A stretch of DNA of 11,403 nt, from the NCBI GenBank assembly GCA_017853815.1, contig JAFMIT010000046.1, positions 1 through 11,403 on the forward strand, in the 5' to 3' direction. The notes below the pieces were generated by a model that worked only from the letters and a program-made list of their open reading frames with translations, ran no database searches and was not told where the DNA came from. Source of the DNA: Actinomycetota bacterium (GTDB lineage Bacteria; Actinomycetota; Actinomycetes; S36-B12; UBA5976). Both the position numbers and the translations under genes were made by a program. Positions 1 through 5,729 of the stretch are shown here, one piece after another. Each line of letters starts with the position of its first letter. Positions within the stretch are counted from its first letter, which is position 1.

Positions 1-1
1 G

Positions 2-841
2 TCTGACCTCGAAGGTCTTGGTTACATCATTGATCGCGGACTTGCCACATCTGTATTCATCAGCATGACCCTTGGTCGCCCGCTTCTTCTTGAAGGTGAA
101 GTCGGCGTGGGCAAAACCCAACTCGCGAAAGCGCTCGCTGAACTTTATGGTCGCAAACTCATCCGCCTTCAGTGCTATGAAGGCATTGACACCAATCAGG
201 CGTTGTACGAGTGGGACTACGCCCGACAGATGCTCGCGATTCGCGCCATGCCAGAAACTCAGGACGCTGACGCCGCGGTCGACAAACTGTTCGGACCTAA
301 ATACCTCATCGAGCGTCCACTGCTCGAAGCAGTTCGCAGTGGCGATGGCTGCGTGCTGTTGATCGATGAAGTCGATCGCGCGGATGACGAATTTGAGGCT
401 TTTTTATTGGAAATTCTCTCGGATTTCCAAATCACGATTCCCGAAATTGGAACCATCGTTGCGGAATCTCGCCCGCTCGTAATTCTTACGTCCAATCGGA
501 CTCGCGAACTCCACGACGCGCTCAAGCGACGCTGCTTGTACAACTGGATTGGTTTCCCTTCAGTGGAACGCGAAGTCGAAATTGTGCGCGCACGCATCCC
601 CGGAGTTTCGCAGCGGCTAGCAGAACGCGTCGTTCAGGCCGTTAACAAACTTCGCGACATGGAGCTTGAGAAAGCGCCAGGCGTTGCTGAAACCATCGAC
701 TGGGTCGAATCGCTCACTGCTGTGGGCGCGGATGATCTGACTGAAGACTCTCTGCGCGACACCATCGGCGCCATCATCAAAGACCGCGATGATCTCGATA
801 CCGCGTTGAATAACGTGAAAGATCTCGTCGAGAGTGACTGA
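2..841 (+). CDS. coxD: CoxD, MoxR-family AAA+ ATPase (5' partial)
   Basis: Cytoplasmic AAA+ ATPase of the MoxR/CoxD type. In Oligotropha CoxD is reported to act as a chaperone in sulfuration of the Mo-Cu site of CO dehydrogenase (family knowledge). The reading frame is open from base 2, and the residues before the ATG at 65 (GYIIDRGLATSVF) match the family's N-terminal region, so 65 is an internal Met and the gene begins outside the window. Visible motifs: Walker A GEVGVGKT (bases 95-118), Walker B LLIDEVD (about 356-376), a sensor-1-like LTSN, and the RRCLYNWIGFP stretch typical of CoxD. About 279 residues are visible, close to full length. The stop overlaps the coxE start by 8 bases, which points to co-transcription and probably translational coupling. 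Assignment to CoxD rather than a general MoxR rests on the coxE partner and the cox locus. Confidence 0.93.
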   Translation, partial: SDLEGLGYIIDRGLATSVFISMTLGRPLLLEGEVGVGKTQLAKALAELYGRKLIRLQCYEGIDTNQALYEWDYARQMLAIRAMPETQDADAAVDKLFGPKYLIERPLLEAVRSGDGCVLLIDEVDRADDEFEAFLLEILSDFQITIPEIGTIVAESRPLVILTSNRTRELHDALKRRCLYNWIGFPSVEREVEIVRARIPGVSQRLAERVVQAVNKLRDMELEKAPGVAETIDWVESLTAVGADDLTEDSLRDTIGAIIKDRDDLDTALNNVKDLVESD

Positions 842-1964
842 GCTCGCTGGCTTCGAAGAACTCTTTGTTGAATTTGGCGGAGAGCTACGTCGAGCTGGAC
901 TAACAATTGGGTCGGACAGTGTGCTGACTTTTTGTACGGCGATGACGACTTTGGATCCCACGAACTTGTTGGACGTTTACTGGTCAGGGCGGACGACCCT
1001 GGTTCGACGTAAGGACCATCTGCCGACGTATGACTCCGTGTTTCGTGAGTTCTTCTTGGATTCAGTGACGGATAAATCTCATCCACTCAAGCTCAAAATG
1101 AAGGCGTCATCGAACGCCTCGGCCACAATCGAACTGCCTTCCACCGAAGAGGGCAGCGCCGGTTCTGTGGAAGAAGAAGTCAAGATGGGTCTGATGGCTT
1201 CGACGTCTGAGATCTATCGCAACAAAGCGTTCGCTGACTGCACACCTCAAGAGCTCGCCACTTTGCGCCGAATGATGGCGACTCTGCGACTCTCACCACC
1301 GCGGCGTCGAACTCGCCGATTCAAAACTCTCGCCCGAGGCAATCGTCTCCATACCCGCAAGATGGTGCGAGAGATGATGCGCACTCACGGTGAACCGCGA
1401 GAGATTCTTTTCCAACAGCGCAAAATGCGGCTCCGTCCCATCATCTTCATTCTTGATGTCTCAGGTTCGATGGCCGATTACTCGCGGAACCTGTTGCAGC
1501 TTGCGTATTCAGCGCGTCGAGCACACCAAAAAGTCGAAGTCTTTTGTTTTGGAACTCGGCTCACGCGCATTACGAAGTCGCTCGATCGCCGTAGTCCAGA
1601 CGCCGCGATGGCGCTGGCAGGTGGTTCAGTACTCGATTGGGATGGCGGCACCAAAATCGGTGACAGCATCGAGGCGTTTGTGAGACGTCATGGTCGCGGC
1701 GGCATGAGTCGCGGCGGCATTGTGGTCATCTGCTCGGATGCACTCGATCGAGGCGACCCAGGGGTGTTGGCCGAAGCGATGGAGGCACTCGCTCGCACGT
1801 CCTACCGAGTGCTCTGGATGAACCCACATAAGGGCGACAACAAAAACTTCCAACCCAACACCATGGGCATGATTGTGGCTGATCCTTTTGTGGATGAAAT
1901 TGTGTCTGGCCACAACTTGCAGAGTCTGGAAGAGTTCAGCAAACTACTAGCGTCTTTGCGATAA
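834..1964 (+). CDS. coxE: CoxE, VWA domain (MIDAS) protein
   Basis: A 376-residue protein of the CoxE family, with a von Willebrand factor A domain in the C-terminal half. The metal-ion-dependent adhesion site is complete: DVSGS at residues 208-212, a Thr in GGTKIGDS, and an Asp in VVICSDALDRGDP, the CoxE form of the third MIDAS loop. The N-terminal half is a helical, basic region with many arginines just before the VWA domain. MoxR ATPases and VWA proteins work as pairs. In Oligotropha CoxE is linked to copper insertion into the CO dehydrogenase site (family knowledge). The GTG start at 834 lies inside the end of coxD and gives the usual family length of about 380 residues. No signal peptide or membrane segment is seen, so it should be cytoplasmic. 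Confidence 0.93.
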   Translation: MTELAGFEELFVEFGGELRRAGLTIGSDSVLTFCTAMTTLDPTNLLDVYWSGRTTLVRRKDHLPTYDSVFREFFLDSVTDKSHPLKLKMKASSNASATIELPSTEEGSAGSVEEEVKMGLMASTSEIYRNKAFADCTPQELATLRRMMATLRLSPPRRRTRRFKTLARGNRLHTRKMVREMMRTHGEPREILFQQRKMRLRPIIFILDVSGSMADYSRNLLQLAYSARRAHQKVEVFCFGTRLTRITKSLDRRSPDAAMALAGGSVLDWDGGTKIGDSIEAFVRRHGRGGMSRGGIVVICSDALDRGDPGVLAEAMEALARTSYRVLWMNPHKGDNKNFQPNTMGMIVADPFVDEIVSGHNLQSLEEFSKLLASLR

Positions 1965-1978
1965 GAAAGCGGTCTCCT

Positions 1979-2269
1979 ATGAAATTCAGCGTCTCCGTTG
2001 TGGCCGAAGGCGACCGTACCGTCACCCTCGAAGAAGTTGTTGAACTCGCAGATGCCGTCGCCATCCACAGCGGCATTGCTTCAGGTGCGGGCAGTCACTC
2101 GTACGGTGCACAGTTGGTCGTCGAGGCTCCCAACTCGGACGAAGCCGTGGACATCGCTATGTCTCTGTTTAGTGCCGCTGCCATCGCCGCGAAGATGCCT
2201 GCGTGGCCAATCACTCGCGCAGAGACCATGAGCGAAGACGATGACTTCTACGACTTGGAAGACGAGTGA
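1979..2269 (+). CDS. Uncharacterised 96-residue acidic protein
   Basis: I do not recognise a named family. The protein begins with a beta-strand-like MKFSVSVVAEG followed by a helix (LEEVVELADAVA), then a Ser/Gly-rich loop, a strand GAQLVVEAP, a helix (SDEAVDIAMSLFSAAAIA), and a strongly acidic C-terminus. The pattern suggests a small two-layer alpha/beta fold. It has no cysteines, no membrane helix and no signal peptide. The ATG lies 14 bases after coxE with only a weak purine-rich upstream stretch. The end overlaps the next gene's GTG in a GTGA junction, so the two are probably co-translated. Position after coxDE suggests a link to the same transcript, but no function can be assigned. Confidence 0.8.
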   Translation: MKFSVSVVAEGDRTVTLEEVVELADAVAIHSGIASGAGSHSYGAQLVVEAPNSDEAVDIAMSLFSAAAIAAKMPAWPITRAETMSEDDDFYDLEDE

Positions 2270-2700
2270 TCAGACTCGGCTCTCTCGCTGGCTACCCGTT
2301 TGAGGGGCCGCGCGTCTTGGCGGGCTGGATTCCGCCGGCTCGGCCAGCGGTGTACGCGATCATTTCGCGCAACGATGCCATCAACAAGCCACAAGAGTTT
2401 TCCGTCATCTTCGTGGGACACAGCGACGATCTCAGCAAGTCAGGTTTCCCGTTTAAACATCCGGCAGCCCAATCGTGGATTAAGCGAGCAGGCAACAAGT
2501 TCAACCTGCACATTGCCTATTACGAGGCGCCTGGTGCCATGGCCTCACATCGCGAGCAGATTTGTCGCGAGTTGATGGCGGTCTACAAGCCAAGCTGCAA
2601 TGACGAGAAGTACGACCAGGCCTGGAAAGACGAGTGGATCGGGGAGTATTCGGCTATCGGTACCGAGATGCTCACTACCGACCGCGATCCGAATTCCTAA
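2266..2700 (+). CDS. GIY-YIG-like domain protein, probably non-catalytic
   Basis: A 144-residue protein with the motif order of a GIY-YIG domain. PAVYAI (residues 27-32) stands for the GIY strand and VIFVGHSDDL (47-56) for the YIG strand. His65 follows, then HREQICREL (95-103), which holds the position of the metal-binding Glu (Glu97 or Glu102), and a terminal PSCN with Asn112. The Arg that normally follows the YIG strand on the helix is not evident, since that stretch reads LSKSGFPFKH, so nuclease activity is doubtful. The C-terminus after Asn112 is a Trp-rich extension (AWKDEWIGEYS). The GTG start overlaps the preceding stop by GTGA. It is the last gene before the terminator. The family call is pattern-based and could be wrong; no role in CO oxidation is known to me. 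Confidence 0.72.
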   Translation: MIRLGSLAGYPFEGPRVLAGWIPPARPAVYAIISRNDAINKPQEFSVIFVGHSDDLSKSGFPFKHPAAQSWIKRAGNKFNLHIAYYEAPGAMASHREQICRELMAVYKPSCNDEKYDQAWKDEWIGEYSAIGTEMLTTDRDPNS

Positions 2701-2715
2701 CTCATCGTGAGAAAC

Positions 2716-2745
2716 AAAAAGCCCCGAGTCGCCTCGGGGCTTTTT
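2716..2745. terminator. Bidirectional intrinsic terminator
   Basis: An 8-base perfect stem (GCCCCGAG / CTCGGGGC, 2721-2728 and 2733-2740) with a four-base loop TCGC is flanked by AAAAA on the left and TTTTT on the right. The T-tract therefore serves plus-strand transcription and the A-tract gives an equivalent U-tract on the minus strand. It sits 15 bases after the last plus-strand gene and 11 bases beyond the stop of the last minus-strand gene, so it should end both convergent transcripts. Confidence 0.93.
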
Positions 2746-2756
2746 GAGTGGTCTCG

Positions 2757-3110
2757 TTACTTCGAGATGAAACCAACGCCATGGAGCTGACGTGAACGAC
2801 GAGTGCCCATTGCCGGCTTGGCTGGTGGACGCTCTTCGGTATCTGCTTCATAGGTAGCGCCGGTGACGATGCCTTCGGCCATGCCGTAGAGCAGCGGTAG
2901 GGCGCCAGCGACAACGCCGCCAGTGCGATTGATGCGCTCAAGTCCTGGTGCGATGACTTCAGCGTTCTGCTTAATCTTCCAGACCAGGTCAGCTGCGTCC
3001 TCGAGATTGCCAGCCACCTTGGTGAGCTGCTTGCCAACGACGTAGAGGTAAATCGCGAGCACTGCAACGAGCGCCACGATGTCAATGACAGTGAAAACTA
3101 CGAGATTCAT
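2757..3110 (-). CDS. Small single-pass membrane protein E (117 aa)
   Basis: Last gene of the minus-strand operon and longest of five small membrane proteins behind coxG. One hydrophobic helix spans residues 4-24, with only MNL before it, and is followed by basic residues. A helical stretch of about 40 residues contains LERINRTGG (57-65), comparable to the ELNTT-type motif in its neighbours. After that come a Gly/Ala-rich hydrophobic patch (VVAGALPLLYGMAEGIV) and a Pro/Arg-rich soluble tail absent from the others. The start overlaps the preceding gene's stop as ATGA. An AAGG lies about 8 bases upstream. Topology (short N-terminal helix, long tail) resembles DUF948-type proteins, but I cannot confirm a family and assign no function. 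Confidence 0.85.
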   Translation of the reverse strand: MNLVVFTVIDIVALVAVLAIYLYVVGKQLTKVAGNLEDAADLVWKIKQNAEVIAPGLERINRTGGVVAGALPLLYGMAEGIVTGATYEADTEERPPAKPAMGTRRSRQLHGVGFISK

Positions 3111-3391
3111 GAGCGGACCTTGTCTAGTACGCGGCCGAGGAAGAGGTGGTGTTCAAGGCCTTCAGCCAAGACAGCGTCCACACCTTCGGCGGTCGTGTTG
3201 ATGAGTTCTGTGTACGAGGTGTTGCTCTCGGCCTGAGCCAGAGTCGCCTTGATAGTCGCAACGCGGCGATCAATCGTGCGGACAAGCATCACGAGGATGG
3301 TCAGCAAAGCAGCCACCGCGACAACCACAACGACACCCAAAATCAGTGCCACTGTCCACAAAGTCTGCACTTCTGCAGAGATTCCTTCCAT
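3107..3391 (-). CDS. Small single-pass membrane protein D (94 aa)
   Basis: Fourth of the five small membrane proteins. A strongly hydrophobic helix at about residues 11-37 is followed by RTIDRRVATIK and a helical tail with ELINTT at 62-67, then EGVDAVLAEGL. The frame stays open upstream to about 3538, but the ATG at 3391 is preferred. It lies one base after the stop of the preceding gene (TGA-C-ATG), a GGGAGG ribosome binding site lies 7 bases before it, and the longer version would be a 49-residue arginine-rich extension overlapping a better supported gene. The end overlaps the next start as ATGA. Function unknown; probably membrane-anchored with the tail in the cytoplasm, judged from the basic residues after the helix. 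Confidence 0.85.
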   Translation of the reverse strand: MEGISAEVQTLWTVALILGVVVVVAVAALLTILVMLVRTIDRRVATIKATLAQAESNTSYTELINTTAEGVDAVLAEGLEHHLFLGRVLDKVRS

Positions 3392-3392
3392 G

Positions 3393-3647
3393 TCAGCCTC
3401 CCAACCGCTTCCTGCCACGATTAAGACCAGCAACAATCGCCGTGGCGGAGGCGATAGTGGTGTTGAGTTCTTGAAGAGCTGCAGTGTTGGTGACAGCCTT
3501 TTCGAGACCTGCGTTGACGCTCGATGCCTGGCCACCAATTCGGTGTGCGAGCAACAAGATTGGCACGACGAGTGCCACGACGACTAGCACGACTACGAGA
3601 CCAATCACGTAGCCGAGGAGCCAGCCTTCATGTCCAGCGAATGACAT
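3393..3647 (-). CDS. Small single-pass membrane protein C (84 aa)
   Basis: Third of the five small membrane proteins. A long Val/Leu-rich helix (about residues 10-34) ends in AHRIGGQ. The polar helical tail carries NTAALQELNTTI, with ELNTT at 60-64, and ends in basic RGRKRLGG. A GTG at 3656 would add three residues. The ATG at 3647 is chosen because the purine-rich AGGTAGG (3656-3662) lies 8 bases upstream of it and would overlap the GTG. That putative ribosome binding site also overlaps the stop of the preceding gene, which suggests coupling. No enzymatic motif or cysteine is visible. Function unknown. Confidence 0.84.
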   Translation of the reverse strand: MSFAGHEGWLLGYVIGLVVVLVVVALVVPILLLAHRIGGQASSVNAGLEKAVTNTAALQELNTTIASATAIVAGLNRGRKRLGG

Positions 3648-3660
3648 TGATGACACCTAC

Positions 3661-3888
3661 CTAGATTGTTTCCGCGAAGTCGCGAACTGGAGCGAGGCTT
3701 GCGTTGACTGATGGCACGACGCTTGGGACGGTGGAGGTCTTGGCAGCGATCACTGCAACACCACCATCGAGAGCGTCGAGAGTCTTGACGACTGCCCGCA
3801 AGTGGAAGATCACGCGCAAGAGGCCGAGAGCGGCCGCTGCGATGATCAGTGTGGCAAGAATGAGAGTTACTACAGCAACAGTTGGCAC
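3661..3888 (-). CDS. Small single-pass membrane protein B (75 aa)
   Basis: Second and smallest of the set. A hydrophobic helix occupies residues 3-28 (VAVVTLILATLIIAAAALG), followed by a basic HLR and a tail with DALDGGVAVI (38-47). That stretch parallels DALAGGVALI in the neighbouring protein A at the equivalent distance from the membrane helix, supporting common ancestry. A longer reading from 3954 would overlap protein A's coding sequence. The GTG at 3888 is preferred because a perfect AAGGAG (3895-3900) lies 6 bases upstream, overlapping the preceding TAA. The tail has VNASL where the others have ELNTT. No function is recognised. Confidence 0.84.
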   Translation of the reverse strand: MPTVAVVTLILATLIIAAAALGLLRVIFHLRAVVKTLDALDGGVAVIAAKTSTVPSVVPSVNASLAPVRDFAETI

Positions 3889-3894
3889 AGCAGT

Positions 3895-3900
3895 CTCCTT
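3895..3900 (-). promoter_or_regulatory. Ribosome binding site fixing the protein B start
   Basis: AAGGAG on the minus strand, 6 bases before the GTG at 3888 and overlapping the stop codon of the preceding gene. It decides between the GTG and the longer upstream reading frame. Confidence 0.75.
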
Positions 3901-4153
3901 AACCGAGTAGCTTCGATACAGGGCCGGCGTAACGCACGGCGCCGTTAGCAACATCTTTGATGACCTCGTCGGTCTTTGCGAGCAACTCTGGCGTGGTGTT
4001 CAGTTCGCCGATCAGCGCAACGCCACCGGCAAGAGCATCATCTGCTGCTGCACGGATTCGTTCGAGTGCAGCGAGCACCATGTTGAGCAGTGCCACGAGC
4101 ACTGGCACGACCACTAGTAGCAAGACGAGGTTTCCAAGTCCCCACAGTGACAT
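3899..4153 (-). CDS. Small single-pass membrane protein A (84 aa)
   Basis: First of the five small membrane proteins, 27 bases downstream of coxG. A membrane helix covers about residues 5-30 (LVLLLVVVPVLVALLNMVLAAL), then ERIRAAADDALAGGVALIGELNTT (GGVALI at 43-48, ELNTT at 50-54) and an amphipathic tail. The ATG at 4153 has AAAGGAT 5 bases upstream. DALAGGVALI resembles protein B, and ELNTT matches protein C exactly and D closely, so it links the members of the array. No cysteine, catalytic motif or known domain is visible. The location suggests a membrane role linked to CoxG or to docking of the dehydrogenase, which is inference only. Confidence 0.85.
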   Translation of the reverse strand: MSLWGLGNLVLLLVVVPVLVALLNMVLAALERIRAAADDALAGGVALIGELNTTPELLAKTDEVIKDVANGAVRYAGPVSKLLG

Positions 4154-4180
4154 GTTTGATCCTTTCTCTTCCGGTTTCGA

Positions 4181-4768
4181 TTAACGACGTGGTTGGGGTA
4201 CGTAAGGCATGAAGAAGCGGTTGAAGACGCGAGCGAGTGCACGCATAAAGGCGTTGAAGCCGATAGCGAGACCACTGGCGGCCTTTGCGCCGACGACAGC
4301 GTTGGGGTCGAGGCCCATCGCGATAGCGCGAAGGCGAGCCTGCATGCTGTCAGCTGTCTGGGTCACGAGGACTGCGGTGACGTCGTTGACGAGACCGCGG
4401 CCGTACTGAGCAGCTGCGCCTGAGATTTCAAGTTCGAGTGAAATATCAACCTTGGTGCCGCGAGGAATCGAGGTGAGAACTGCCGTGAGCACAGCGGTTG
4501 CGGCACCACGACCTTTCTTGTCGGCGCCGGCCGCATCGAACGACACGGTGTGCGTGGCGTCATTGCGGCTCTTGATCGAGGCCTGGCCTGCGAACTCAAG
4601 CTTGACGGGACCAGCCTTGATGACAACGTCACCAGCGAAAGTGTTCTCAGCTACCTGATCGGTCAGGTTTGCACCTGGAATGCAGGCTGCCACCTGAGGG
4701 ATGTCGTCGAAGAATCTCCAGACGGCGTCAATCGGCTGATCAACTTCAATGGCTTGGGTAATTAGCAT
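4181..4768 (-). CDS. coxG: CoxG, SRPBCC-fold CO dehydrogenase membrane/quinone partner
   Basis: A 195-residue CoxG family protein (often named carbon monoxide dehydrogenase subunit G). Residues 1-148 form the SRPBCC/START-like domain: an opening strand MLITQAIEVDQPIDAVW, then the family signatures VAACIPGA (26-33) and AGPVKLEFAG (52-61), and a closing helix with TADSMQARL. After a linker, residues 165-190 form a hydrophobic/amphipathic helix with basic and aromatic residues (RALARVFNRFFMPY), suited to membrane association. CoxG anchors CO dehydrogenase to the membrane, and recent mycobacterial work links it to menaquinone binding and electron transfer (family knowledge). The start overlaps the stop of the preceding XdhC-YHS gene by 7 bases, with AGGAGG (4773-4778) 4 bases upstream. 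Confidence 0.95.
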   Translation of the reverse strand: MLITQAIEVDQPIDAVWRFFDDIPQVAACIPGANLTDQVAENTFAGDVVIKAGPVKLEFAGQASIKSRNDATHTVSFDAAGADKKGRGAATAVLTAVLTSIPRGTKVDISLELEISGAAAQYGRGLVNDVTAVLVTQTADSMQARLRAIAMGLDPNAVVGAKAASGLAIGFNAFMRALARVFNRFFMPYVPQPRR

Positions 4769-5727
4769 TTCGCCTCCTGAGCGAGATACGCAGTTGGATT
4801 CTTCTCAAACGATGCCCTGCAACCAGGTGCACAGAAGTAATACGTAGTGCCTTCGTATTCGAAAGGCCGGTTGGACTTTTCAGCAGTCACCGTCATGCCA
4901 CACACGAGGTCAATGACTTCGGCTGGCTTGAGGACGTTGAGGCTGACTTTGGTAGTTGGTTTGCGGCTGAATGCACCAGCTGCTCGAAGTTGCACCAGTT
5001 CAGCCAGAATCGAGACCGCGACTTCGCGGTGCGACGTGTGACCAAGGTCGATGCCGACTGGAACTTTGATGTTAGCGAGTTTGTCGCTAGCGATGCCTTT
5101 GCTCGCGAGGTAGTCGAGAACCACACCGCCGCGCTTGCGTGAGGCAACCAATCCAAGAAAGACAGGGTTGCCAGCGATTGCAGCTTCGAGAACTTCTTCG
5201 TCGCCGTGGCCCTGTGTTGCCACGACCACAATCGAGTTGGGGCTGACATCGCTAGAAGTGAAGTCGTTTCCGTCGATCAGCGCGACGTTCCAGTCGAGAT
5301 CTGCAGCGAGCTGGGCGAGCGTTGCGGCCATTGGTGAGCGACCAACAACAGTGAGCTGTGGAACAGCCTGCATTGGCTCGATGTAAATCTGAAGAGCGCC
5401 ATCGCTTTGGCAAGAGATCGGAATTGCGACGACACCGTCTGGCACGTGCATTCCTGCGAACTCTGCTTCTTGGCCAAGCCAAATCAGTTTTGCTTGACCT
5501 TCGTCGAGAACTTTCTTGGCTTCACGGATGAGCACTGGTTCGGCACAAGCCCCACCAACCCATCCATGGAGTTCACCGGCAGCCGTGACGATTGCCCGCG
5601 AACCCTTTTGGCCCGAAGAGGGGCCCTGACGCCACACGACAGTTGCGAGCACAAAAGACTCTCCAGCTTTTGCAAGCTCAACTGCGCGCTCCATCACGGC
5701 CCACCCTTCGATGGCACTTTCAAACAT
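4762..5727 (-). CDS. XdhC/CoxF-like assembly protein fused to a C-terminal YHS domain
   Basis: A 321-residue fusion. The N-terminal part is an XdhC/CoxI domain: VLATVVWRQGPSSGQKGS, then VGGACAEP where canonical members have SGGCVE. A Rossmann-type XdhC C-terminal domain follows (LTVVGRSPMAATLAQLAADL, VVVATQGHGDEE, FLGLVASRKR). Residues 271-318 are a YHS domain: LVCGM, YEGTTYYFC, PGC, then FEKNPTAYL, with Cys276, Cys299 and Cys303, plus a terminal Cys321. XdhC proteins bring sulfurated molybdenum cofactor to xanthine dehydrogenase-family enzymes. CoxF in Oligotropha is associated with copper loading. YHS domains occur in metal-handling proteins (family knowledge). The ATG at 5727 lies 2 bases after the coxL stop; longer reading frames upstream would run over coxL. 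The position beside coxG fits coxF, but the orthology is inferred. Confidence 0.92.
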   Translation of the reverse strand: MFESAIEGWAVMERAVELAKAGESFVLATVVWRQGPSSGQKGSRAIVTAAGELHGWVGGACAEPVLIREAKKVLDEGQAKLIWLGQEAEFAGMHVPDGVVAIPISCQSDGALQIYIEPMQAVPQLTVVGRSPMAATLAQLAADLDWNVALIDGNDFTSSDVSPNSIVVVATQGHGDEEVLEAAIAGNPVFLGLVASRKRGGVVLDYLASKGIASDKLANIKVPVGIDLGHTSHREVAVSILAELVQLRAAGAFSRKPTTKVSLNVLKPAEVIDLVCGMTVTAEKSNRPFEYEGTTYYFCAPGCRASFEKNPTAYLAQEAKC

Positions 5728-5729
5728 TG

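Noticed and set aside
617..1086. Minus-strand open frames opposite coxD and coxE
   Set aside because: Ser/Arg-rich translations opposite conserved AAA+ and VWA genes; no motif and no start signal.
3392..3538. N-terminal extension of small membrane protein D
   Set aside because: It would overlap protein C for most of 49 residues, while ATG 3391 has a GGGAGG site and sits one base after the preceding stop.
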